NCBI RefSeq assembly: GCF_042453785.1
Contig: NC_091665.1
Location: forward strand, 27,080,501-27,144,500
Reading direction: 5' to 3'
Length of the DNA: 64,000 nucleotides
DNA from: Malus domestica
Lineage: Eukaryota; Streptophyta; Magnoliopsida; Rosales; Rosaceae
The notes below the pieces were generated by a model. It was not told the DNA's origin and made no database searches. It was given only the letters and a program-made list of their open reading frames with translations. How positions within the stretch are numbered: the first letter of the stretch is position 1; each line of letters starts with the position of its first letter. Shown piece by piece: positions 38,400-49,269 of the stretch. Made by a program: the position numbers and the translations under genes.

Positions 38400-38845
38400 G
38401 AAGAGGAAATTGTAACAATGGTCCATCAACTTTAACTTAATTGGAGTAATGGTCTCTCAATTAAAAATGTATTATCATTGATCTTTTAACTCCTCAAAAT
38501 GTACATCTATAGTCATTTTCTTTAACTCTGTTAGAACTTCCGTCAAAATGAGTCATGTGCCACGCACATGAGGCTGAATCGAGGGGCAAATCAAATGAGA
38601 AAAATTGTAACAATGGTCCCTCAACTTTAACCCAACTGAAGAAATGGTCCCTCAACTTAACCCAATTAATAGTCCCTCAACTATAATCCAATTATAGCAA
38701 TGGTCATTCAAATATAACTCATTTTGAAGGAATTCTGACAGAGTTAACAAAAAGGACCATAGTCGCATGTTTTGATGAGTTAAGGGACAAATGATAATGA
38801 ATATTTAGTTGAGAGACAATTGCTACAAATTTATCTTTAAAAATA
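38400..38845. mobile_element. Foldback MITE-like element
   Basis: ATGGTCCCTCAAC-type segments recur directly (38420, 38608, 38645) and in inverted orientation (about 38750-38840). No coding region; ends not resolved. Confidence 0.45.
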
Positions 38846-39132
38846 AACTTAGTCCAAACCATTCTCATTAAAGCTCCCATAGTCCAAGCCATTTCCTAGG
38901 CTATCGAGAGGTCATAAGAAAGTCCAGATATTGGCTTGAATATATGTGCCTTGGCCAAAGTAACAAAGTTATGATTAGGGTTGGTTTGATATGGGATGTC
39001 GAATCCCGAACTGATCATTTTCGATACGGGAGTCTGAAAACCAACCCTGATTCGAAATTTCGGTATTCCTGAATTTTGGAATTCTCGAAATGTTTTATGT
39101 ATTTCGGGACTGGATTTTGGGCCTTACGTTTT

Positions 39133-39290
39133 AGAAAAACTAATAAAAATGGCTTGAAAACTTTGAGTTTTAACGATAAAGACAAAATAAATGGTAAAAT
39201 GAATAGTATCATGTTTGACTTTTTAGTGTAAAAATGTGGTTTTGCGTTAAAATGAACAGTACCGCGGATTTTTCGTTAAAACTCCCTTAG
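39133..39290. mobile_element. Second copy of the small 25.6-kb MITE
   Basis: TTGAAAACTTTGAGTTTTAA through GAACAGTACCGCGG to TTTTTCGTTAAAACTCC parallels 25648-25798 over nearly its full length. Confidence 0.6.
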
Positions 39291-40148
39291 GTTTTTGGGC
39301 TGAAACTTGAGATTTTGGACTTGTGGGTAGAAATTTGGACTTTGGCCTAAAATTTTGTCAGCCCAATTTCATATCAATTGAAATTTGAGCTTTTTACCTT
39401 GTACCAATCTGAAAGTTCATACCAACTAAAATACCAATTCATGAATAGATGTAGAGAAAAATAAAGGATGAGAGACTACACAGTTGTTGAGAAAAATAAG
39501 GGATGGCATGCCAACAACAATAATATATGAACAGATGTAGAGACGGGGTCTCGGACTTAATGTGGAAAAGTTCAAGATTAAGGGAAAAATCACCCGTCAA
39601 ACTCAATGAATAAGCAACGCGCACGCACACACACACAAAACACACAACACACACATACAAAACACAGAACACAAAATTATCTACCCTAGTCTCGGACTCT
39701 GTATCGACTTCAATGTAAAAGACTATACACCATATTTTCCCTTCGCTTCAAAATATGGATCTTAAGTTTAAACAACTGAACTCTTAACTCCAAAGCAACA
39801 GGCAAGCAAGCCTGCAAAGCTTAACCATGTTTCTAGGCTAACAATGGTATTCAAAAAAGGAGAATAAATTTCTTCCATCGTTGCCAGAACTTTGGGTATC
39901 TGACCCGATTCATCTAATAGGATACCCAAGCCTAGGATTAATTCCGCGCATAATTAAGATTAACCATTCAAATTCTTAATTCAAGTGAATTGCTACACAA
40001 AGTTCAGGGTTGGAATGATATCAATGAAAAAATAAATAAATACATAGTGCCGGTTTGGTTCAGGATTACCGAACCATTAAAGGGAAATATTGAATCCCGT
40101 ACAAATGGTTCGGGATCCGTTTGGTATGACATCCCTAAAATTTCGAGA

Positions 40149-41720
40149 ATTTCCCTGGCACGGGGGACATTCGTGATATTGGTTACGGGAAAGGGAAGTA
40201 TTACTCACTTAATGTTCCATTGGATGACGGGATTGATGATGAGAGCTACCATTACTTGTTCAAGCCCATCATTGGGAAGGTTATGGAAATTTTAAAGCTG
40301 AGGCTGTGGTTCTCCAGTGTGGTGCTGATTCCTGATCTGGGGACAGGCTGGGCTATACCATTCGCAATGTTGCTCGTTGTTGGTGCTACGAGGTATACTT
40401 CTCATATTCTGTTTTACCCTTTAACGTTTCCAAAGTATTTCACCTGTGATATGATTGTGCACATATAGCACATGGTTTTTACCACCAGTTATAATCTCTT
40501 GCCAGATAGCATGTCAATGTTTTGTGATTGCATATTATGACTTTAGTGCCTGGTAGATGACTACTCTTCAATACATTTTTTAAATGTGACATGCGTAGTT
40601 TCACAGCATCTGTATTTGGTGCATCTAATTTTTGTTTAGTCTTGAGTCTTTATGGAATTCTTTTGTTTTTGATATGTTGTTTGTAATACAGATTATACTC
40701 TTCATGTTGCCCCGAGTAATATGGAAAATAAGAATTTTCACGTGTTATTAGAAGAAATACGGTCAAAGCTTCTTGAAAACCCCTCTAGGCTTCAGCATGC
40801 ACCCAGTGTCCAATTTCAAGAAAGACCTCCTGATACTGAGCTTCCGGAGGTATGTTTCTGCAACCAATCATTTCCTCAGAGCTAATTCGTTTTTCCTTCT
40901 TCTATATTCATCAAAACATAATAATCATCCGACTGAAATTATTTCTTCTGCATTAATTTGTTAAGACTTATCATGGCAAGTTACTTTTCATTGTTATGAT
41001 TTGACGTGATACAGCTAAAGTGCATGAGCTTTTCTTCTGGCTAATGTATAAATTAGTAACTTGTAATAGAGAACTTGTTGTTCTCAAGATCTCTTATAAC
41101 ATAACGAGCTAACTGGTTCCCTCATTTACTCCAAAGCCACATTGTTCCTGAGCAGAGACCCCAAATTTCTATCTTTTCCTTCCATATATTTGCTATCAAG
41201 CTTACATTTTGACATTCCTATGTTTTCCACTTCCTCCCTGTAATATGATAGTTCTTGTTGCATAACTGGTAAATACTTGATGGAAGTCTCATAAACTTTT
41301 TAACAAGTATAGTGATGATCCAAAAGGAAAAGTTGTGTATTTAAATAGCGGCAAAGCTCCACTCTGGTTTTTTTTTAATCTTTGTATAAAGAATGTAGCT
41401 TGCTAGTTCAAATCTATCTAATTTCAATTGTTATGTACTCAATGTTTAAGGTTGTTATATTGGCTTGTATCCAATGTTTTAATATTATTCTTTGTGAAAT
41501 TCTTTCAGGAGAATGAAGAGCAGGATGATCCAGACGAGAGGTGAGATCCATATTCTGATATGGAGGTCGATGATGAACGTACTTCAATTTATGCTCCTAA
41601 TTTGCTCTCATTATCTAGCACTTTCGCCTTTGCAATATACTGATATATGGTTTATACAATAAGCCTTTACCAAGCAGAGTGAAGAAATAGATCGTTGAAC
41701 CTGAAGTTAAAGATCTGGTA
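40149..41720 (+). pseudogene. Partial deacetylase copy 1 (HDA19-like exons 2-5)
   Basis: Begins inside exon 2 ([13 protein letters not shown]). About 90 bases of exon 2 are deleted near 40350. Exon 3 (from 40692) has lost its first 73 bases, joining the acceptor straight to [10 protein letters not shown]. Exon 4 (about 41510-41580) has TGA in place of the Trp codon after DPDER. Exon 5 has TAG for a Lys codon. Exon 1 and promoter are missing, so no product is expected. Confidence 0.88.
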
Positions 41721-42216
41721 TGTCACAAATCATCTCTGGAACTCTTTTTTTGGGCGTGGAATCATTTGAACTAATTCAAATGTACACAAGTTAAATAGTC
41801 CTCTGGAGTGTACTGTTTTATTCGTTTAGTGACGCAATGAACCAATTCAATATGCACCATTCTTGATGGCTCCAACCGTAAACTTACTAAAACCTGGATT
41901 TGACTAGAATCAATTTCAAACCATCGAAATCATATATAAAGAGGAAGCTTGTCTCTTCATAGTGTTTTGTTGCTCCTCTCTGTTATCATGTTTCTTGTAT
42001 AATGTTACGAGAAGCCTACATTGGTGATTAGTAATGTTCCCTTTCTTTCTTATGAGAATCTACTGTTTCCAGCTCTGGTATCTGCTGCTGGATTAGGGTG
42101 ACTTGATCACAAGCAGAGTAATTCAAACTTAACTGTCCATCGATTTGTGAAGTTGGTAATTTATTTGAGCAGCAGCATTTCATGTATCTTAGCATTTCTT
42201 GTACTCGTAAGACTTT

Positions 42217-42436
42217 TAATTTTTCATTAACAAAAGGAGTAATGTAACAAACGATAACCTGTACGGTGATGTAGTAAAACCAGTAACTCTAAATTACAAG
42301 GCAAAATGGAAAAAGGAAACCACCAATTTTGACGGTCTCTCTTCCAATAACTCTGTACATGTTCCCATGTCCATCAATTGTATTTAGATTTGGTGAGTTG
42401 TTCAGGCAGAACCAACTCCGAGCCCTTTTCAGCAAT
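42217..42436 (-). pseudogene. Fragment of the CLC channel 3' end
   Basis: Matches 12165-12380: the last codons and 3' flank of the channel gene. It ends abruptly and joins EH-side spacer sequence near 42440. Confidence 0.7.
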
Positions 42437-43570
42437 TCATACTAAAAATAGTTAGGAGCATATAAATTGACTTGTACTTGATAAAATTCGAGAAATTCGT
42501 CTCGGTGATTGAGACATTTGCTACAATTGGGAACAAAAGAAGCTCCCACAATGGAGATGCACACTTCAATGCAGAGTGGCCAATGACATACGCCAAACCA
42601 ACATATGCAGTTACAAAAAAATGGAAACTAGACAAGGTTGTATCTCGAATTAAGAATGTATTACATTATGTGTCATGTTTACTTATTACATCAATTATTA
42701 GGGCCGGTTCTGTGGTTTTGGCCAATTCTATGGTTTTGATCCGAAACTTAGGACAACTTCAAAGATCCCTAATGTTTTAATTAATAGATCTTTCCATGCA
42801 CATCATGCAATACAACAAGTTTCAAGGACTAATCAAATAGCAAAAATGAGGTAATCGCAAAAGAGATAAATCAAAATGCCTTAATTGTACCAACTAATGA
42901 AGTTATTTAAAGGGTTTATAATCATATTTTAGAACACTAATCATTGATTGTCTCGTTAAAGAAGAAGAGGACGTGAACCAGACGAAATGCGAACACAACA
43001 CCGTCATGGACATGAGCTACTTGTTGGCCATAATAAGAGTAGTTAATCGATATGGGTGTGTATAGATTATCAATTAGATTTCATCCTTAGACGGATTTAC
43101 AGAACGATGCCTAAATATATAGCTGCGATTTACCATCTGACAATGTTATACATTTCTATATGTGCACGTTTTTGTTTCCCCACTTTGTACAAGTTAGACA
43201 AATCGAAAACATACTTGATAACCAACTTTGATTTCTAAATTGTATTTGTTGTGATAGTACCTAATGGGCCGGACTCATGAGGACCAGTGGCAATTTTGAA
43301 ATATCACAACAAATACAGTACCATTTTTGTCGCAAAAAATCGATTAACGACAATCGTTTTTCTAACTCAAACTATCGGCATCTCTCAGTGTCTCCGTCGT
43401 CTTCTGATTTTCCTCCGAATCGGAGAAGAAAGGTAACCAAATCCTGGTCCTCCGAATTCGTGGTTTTCTGATTCTTCCGGCGCTCCTCACGCGTACGGTA
43501 GCCTGAGCGCGAGGCGTTCTCGATTGATTCCATGGTCTGATCTTCCGCGAATCGCAATCCGACGGTGGCG

Positions 43571-44805
43571 ATGGCGTCGACGCAGAACCAATCGGCGCAT
43601 GTGGATCTCTTCGATGCGTTTTTCCGACGGGCCGATTTGGACCGCGATGACCGGATTAGTGGCAATGAAGCCGTCGCTTTCTTCCAGGTCTCTAGTCTCC
43701 CCAAACAGGTCCTTGCGCAGGTACTCTATATATATATATATGTATGTATGTATATGCTTGTGTATATATGTATAATTGGATGTGTGTGTATGATTATATT
43801 TGTGTAATTGTAGTGGTTGATCGGGATTTGATGCTGGTGGAAATGTGTTCCGAATCAGATTGATTTTGAATTTTTAGTCTAATTGTAGTTGAAGTGGTAA
43901 ATGTGAGCTCGGGATGTCTTAATTCTCTTATCTAAGCTGAGATTTTTATTCCGTGTTAGCATAAATGCGGAATTGATGTTCAAATGGTAGAAAATAAGTA
44001 GATGAAGAATTTATACTACAGTTAGTGGGTTGAGAGAGAGATGTTATCCGGTCATTAATACACCTTCTGGTGTATCTGTTCGACCTGAAGTGGTAAGCAG
44101 ACTTTAGAAATGTGTTATATGACCCAAGGAAGGATTGTTTATTACATTATAATTGTGTAGTAGTGAAAACCTGCAGCATAAGATGACTATGGAATAGTTA
44201 GGATTATCGCATACAGGGGAAATGTTCTTGGGTCATGATCATATCGACAAATAGGTTATTGAAGCTGTATACTTGTTTTGCTGAAGGAATTTCCGTATAA
44301 AATGATAACCAGGGGCATATTATGTTAAATATTGATTATATGAATGCACTTTCTCATTAGCTTGAATTGCTGAACGTAACAGGCTCAATCAAGCATATTT
44401 TTCTGCGAGATGCTTTGCTGCTGGATGTTCATGCTTTGCATGATGTGTTCGTATTTTGACATAAAAACTTACATATGCCATAGATATTTTGTAGATATAA
44501 AATTTTATTTGTAATTGGGAGTAATCTTTTGCTGGCCAATTGACATACAAACATCCATAAATATATACTATTAAATTGAGTCATGTCTAAATGTGCAGTC
44601 TAGATTGATAGAATGACTACCCATCATGCCACATTATCTTTGATGGAGCGGTTTAGGGAGGGACGCCCTCTTCCAGCAGTGCTACCAAGCAATGTTATGT
44701 TTGATTTATCCAATAGTTTTCAACCTGCAAATAATTACTCCAATGCTGGCACCAAATAATTACTCCAATGCTGGCAATGTAGCCTGGAGACCTGCTTCTG
44801 GTATT
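43571..44805 (+). pseudogene. Partial EH-domain gene, second copy
   Basis: Exon 1 (43571-43720) again encodes 50 residues ending in LPKQVLAQ, with a GT donor. It is closer to the usual family sequence than the first copy (DLDRDDRISGNEAV, LPKQVLAQ). The EGRPLPAVLPSNVM segment (44650-44800) carries a 20-base internal duplication near 44725-44775. It then stops at the junction with deacetylase intron DNA near 44840-44880. Confidence 0.8.
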
Positions 44806-44877
44806 CATCCATAAACAAATCACTTTTATTTTTTGAAACTTGTAAATCAAGTTTTAATTAGTGTCTATGTTTATGAT

Positions 44878-46256
44878 ATAAAGAATGTTGCTTGCTAGTT
44901 CAAATCTATCTAATTTCAGTTGTTATTTGTACTCAATGTTTAACGTTGTTATATGGGCTTGTATTCAATGTTTTAATATTATTCTTTGTGAAATTCTTTC
45001 AAGAGAATGAGGAACAGGATGACCCATACGAGAGGTGGGATCCAGATTCTGATATGGAGGTTGATGATGAATGGTACTTCAATTTATTCTCCTAATTTGC
45101 TCTCATTATCTAGCACTTTCGTCTTTGCAATTTACTGATTTATGGTTTATACAGTAAGCCTTTGCCAAGCAGAGTAAAGAAAGAGATAGTTGAACCTGAA
45201 GTTAAAGATCTGGTAAGTCACAAATCATCTCTCGAGCTCAACTTTTTTTTGGGTGTGGAATCATTTAGACTATAATTCACTGTATTTGGCTGCCAGTTCA
45301 TTTGTCTATTAAACACTACAACAACAACAAAGCCTTTTCCCACTAAGTGGGGTCGGCTATATTCTTAAACACTGCTGCATTTAATTTCATGTATAGTAAA
45401 ACCGTGCTCATTGTCTGATAATGGACAAGTGGTTATATTGTTTGTTCATGGCAAAAAAAACAGAAGCATATTGACGAAAGGCTAAAAGATGAAAGTTACA
45501 GGAAAAACAAAATCTCCTATGTACACAAGTTAAATAGTCCCTCTGGAGTTTACTGTTTCATTCGTTTAGATGATGCAATGAACCAACTCAATATGCACCA
45601 TTCTTGACGGCTCCAACCGTAAACTTACTAAAACCTGGATTTGACTAGAATCTATTCAAACCATCCAAATCATATATAAAGAGGAAGCTTGTCTCTTCAT
45701 AGTGTTCCGTTGCTCCCCTCTGTTATCCTGTCTCTTGTTTATTGTTATTTGAAGCCTACATTGGTGATTAGTAATGTTCCCTTTCTTGCTTATGAGAATA
45801 TAATGTTTCCAGCTATGGTATCTACTGCTGTTTATGATTATATGTTTATATCCTGCACGTAGCATTACTTTCTTACGATGTGCTCATTTCCTTTGCTGTG
45901 TCGCATTTTAAAATTTACATAAACATGGATGATAACCTATTTGTTATGTTTATTTGCCTCAACATTATCTAATTCTGGTTGTTGTGGCACACTGGAGATC
46001 CAGAAACAGACCTCGGAGAACGCTGGAAGCTCAGGCTATGATCCAGCAGTAGATGAGATAACAACAGGCGCAAAAGTGAAATTAACACATAAGTCCATTA
46101 GAATCAGGTTCCTCTTTCATAAGAAAACCCTCCCACTAATAGTTTTCTCTGTGACATTGATATTTGCAGGCTTTGGATATGGGATCTGGATCAGTGGATG
46201 AACCAACTGTGAAAGTTGAACAAGACACTATGAATAAGCCTGCGGACCAGATATAA
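44878..46256 (+). pseudogene. Partial deacetylase copy 2 (HDA19-like exons 4-7)
   Basis: Exons 4 (about 45003-45073), 5, 6 (about 45998-46075) and 7 (46170-46256) are present in order. The exon 4 acceptor AG has become AA. The original stop TAG is CAG here, so the frame would run two codons on to TAA at 46254-46256. Changes DPDER to DPYER and DDER to DDEW affect the acidic tail. Without exons 1-3 it cannot make an enzyme. Confidence 0.88.
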
Positions 46257-46952
46257 ACGTATTCACAATCAAATTTATTTAGGGTGACTTGATCACAAGC
46301 AAAGTCATTCAAACTTAACTGTGCATCGATTTGTGAAGTTGGTAATTTATTTGAGCAGTAGCATTTCTTGTATTTGTAAGAATTCAACGCTTGTTTAAAC
46401 TATCATGGATAAGTACCCAAATTTGGCCTCTTGTACATGTTTTTTTCTTCACGGTTTTGAACTATTAAAAGTTAAATAGGAAGGCATGGAACTGTCATTA
46501 CACTGTTGTATCCCAAAACCGAATTCTTTGGTCGGAACCCTAAAACCGTGCTTATTTCAGGAATCGTAAGTTCAATCGGTAGTCCACTGCCCCTGATTTT
46601 GGTGCTCCAAAATCCAATTTTCCTCTTTCATTTGGGTAGATGGGATTAGAAATTTAGGATGTTGTATGATGTTCATATAGGAAGCATTTATTACTAGACT
46701 CAAACCTGTGTTATCCTGAATGATTGGGCGTAGGTGACCGATGTTTTTGAAAAGTTTGGATGTTAGAAATTATGTTTATAATCTGCTTAACTCATTTCTT
46801 TACTCAAAAGATTTTTCATTTTTCATTAACAAACGATAACCTATATGGTATGGCAGTAAAACCAGTAACTATATTACAAGGCAAAATGGTAAAAGGAAAA
46901 CCCCAATTTGACGGTTTCTCTTCCACTAACTTTGTATATGTTCCTGTGTCCA

Positions 46953-47380
46953 TCAGTTGTATTTAGATTTGTAGTTGTTCCGGCAGAACCAAGTCTGAGC
47001 CCTTTTCAGCAATCGAGCGTTGACTGGAAGACTTGCTGAGTGTTCAGTATCAGTATCAGTATCAGAACCATCTATACAGAGTGAAATTTCAATTTCACAC
47101 AGGTCACTTGCATTAGACGTCCTTTCAGCTGAAGCACCACTTGAAGATATCCCATTTGCAGTAGGGGAAAGCACTTCAGGTTGTTGAATGCTCTACTAGT
47201 GTTTCCCTGTTTGAGTTTCTTAGTCTTCCCGGTAACTTTTCTCCTCGTCTGTCAAGATGTAATCCACGAAGATAACCCCACAGCTCCAAGTAGCGGCAGC
47301 ACAATACGATAATCTTGTGTCAATTCAAAATGCAACAGACTCCTGCAAGACTAGCACCCATTCCAACCTGAAAATGGAAT
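46953..47380 (-). pseudogene. CLC channel C-terminus, third copy
   Basis: The frame ends NNYKSKYN then stop at 46953 and includes SDTDTDTEHSASLPVNARLL, matching 12306-12480. It continues right to the GAVGLSSWITS-type helix in broken frames up to about 47380. Confidence 0.8.
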
Positions 47381-47511
47381 CTCTCCGATTGTCAACTCCA
47401 TCCAGATTTTGGGATACCATCAGAATTTAGCAGACAAATACCAGAAAGAGAAATAATATATTCACCGAGAAAAGTTCGGACTTTTCAAGTTTACCATGGA
47501 GAATGATATTA

Positions 47512-48692
47512 GGGTAAAAGACTGTTTACTACCCTCATGTTTCATGGTTTTCAACATTTAGTACATCAAGTTTTTTTCATCTTAGAATCATACCTAAAGT
47601 GTAAATTTTGGGACAGTCTCATACATCCGTTAGTCAAATTGTTAAATCTGCCGTTAATTGTGACGTGGTGCCCATGTGGACAATGACTGGGCGCCACGTG
47701 TCAGCCACGTTTTTTTTTTTTCTTTTTTCTTCTTCTTCTTCTTCTTCCTCCGACTGCAACATTTCTTTTTCTTCCTCCTCCTTTTTCCTTCCTCCTTTTC
47801 CTTCCCCTTCTTCTCATTTTTCCTTCTTCTTTCTTCTCCTTCTCCTTCTTCTTCCTCCGAATCTAAGGAAGTTTTTTTTCTTCTTCTTCTTCCTCCTTCT
47901 TCATTCTCCTTCCTCTTCTTCCTTCTTCTTCCTCTTCTTCTCCTTCTTCCTTCCTCCTTCTTCCCTCCCCTTCTTCTCCTTCTTCCTTCTTCTTCCTTCT
48001 TCTTCCTTCTTCTTCCTCCGAATCTGGGGAAGATGAAGGTTTTTTTTTTTTTTTTTTCAAGGAAGATGAAGACGAAGGAAGAGGGAGAAGAAGGGGAAGG
48101 AAGAAGGAGAAGAAGAAGGAAGAAGAAGGAGGAAGAAGGAGGAAGAAGAAGAAAGAAGAAGAAAAAAAAAAGTTGCAAGCGGAGGAGGAAGAAGAAGAAA
48201 GAAGAAAAAACAAGGAAAAAAAAAAGCCGAATCTGGGCAGATTCGGAGGAGGAAGAAGAAGAAGAAGAAGAAGAAGAAGAAGAAGAAGAAGAAGAAGGAA
48301 GGAGAAAGAAAAAAAAAAAACCTTCCCCAGATTCGGAGGAAGAAGAAGAAGAAGAAGGAGAAGGAGAAGGAGAAGGAGAAAGAGAAGGAAGGAGAAGGAA
48401 GAAGGAGAAGAAGGGGAAGGAAGAAGGAGGAAGGAAGAAGGAGGAGGAAGAAAAAAAAAAGTTGCAGTCGGAGGAAGAAGAAAAAGAAAAAAAAAACCGT
48501 GACTGACACGTGGTGCCCAGTCATTGTCCACATGGGCGCCACGTCACAATTAACGACAGATTTAATAGTTTGACTAACGGATGTATGAGACTGTCCCATT
48601 TACACTTTAGGTATGACTCTGAGACGAAAAAAACTTGATGTACTAAATATTGAAAACCATGAAACATGAGGGTAGTAAACAGTCTTTTACCC
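47512..48692. mobile_element. Mutator-like foldback element, 1181 bp
   Basis: Both ends read GGGTAAAAGACTGTTTACTA inward, with terminal inverted repeats of about 195-200 bp (47512-47711, 48497-48692). A perfect 9-bp duplication ATGATATTA flanks it (47503-47511, 48693-48701), the Mutator signature. The empty site is seen at about 12851-12862. The centre is a pyrimidine-rich half (to about 48058) and a purine-rich half that are inverted copies, so the whole element can fold into one hairpin. No transposase; apparent reading frames are low-complexity. Confidence 0.92.
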
Positions 48693-48751
48693 ATGATATT
48701 ATGTACACTCCATGTCAATTGTCAAAAGACCATTCGACACTTTAGAACTAA

Positions 48752-48785
48752 CTAGGAGGAATGCCCGCGCTTTGCTGCGGGTATT
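48752..48785 (-). terminator. Helitron 3' hairpin and CTAG terminus
   Basis: On the minus strand: CCCGC, eight bases, GCGGG, then CATTCCTCCTAG. This is the rolling-circle stop signal of Helitrons, with CTRR satisfied as CTAG and host T following. Confidence 0.85.
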
Positions 48786-49269
48786 CAAACCATGTATAAT
48801 ATTCATAAAAGAAAAAGTAAAAGATAGGTGAATTGATACATAAAATAAGCCATTCAATTTACATTGCTACTCTATTAAGTTGACATCGAGAGACAATATA
48901 CAATCGAAATTACTTGAAGGAAAGTTTATAATGACAAAAGTTGCAAATGATAAAATATAGTGTCTTTGCATCAAAGACTGAAATACCATGCAGTTTACAC
49001 ATATTTTGTTTCTGCATGCAACATAACAAAATACATGTTCTGCAAGGCTTTCTATTGTTCCAACAGTTGCATAAAATAATAAGACAACTTTAGTAGTGGA
49101 ATGCCCAAAAAGTATATATTTATAACAGTGGAATAGCCAAAAAATACATATGTTCGATCCTTTGCAGCAGTCCATGATAAAGTCTTCTATAGCTCATTTC
49201 TTTTGCGAATGAACATCTCCAACACTGAGCAGCAAATAAGAACAAAAATTCAATAATTGTTCAAGTTGG

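Larger units (their letters stand above)
40149..48751. repeat. Shuffled segmental duplication of the HDA19-CLC-EH region
   Basis: Four blocks match the 8.8-18.4 kb region in the same orientation but a new order: 40149-41770 with 8873-10610; 41777-42436 with parts of 10865-12380; 42450-44840 with 15745-18365; 44878-48751 with 10210-12905 (split by the 47512-48692 element). The deacetylase 3' exons and the channel C-terminus therefore exist three times in the window. Identity looks high, over 90% in most stretches by eye. Confidence 0.88.

Noticed and set aside
40149..46256. Functional second and third deacetylase genes
   Set aside because: Exon 1 and promoter are missing; exon deletions, stops and a lost acceptor are visible.
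47608..48600. Several 100-270 codon frames on both strands
   Set aside because: They are Lys/Glu/Arg or Ser/Phe/Leu runs created by GAA/CTT repeats in the foldback element.
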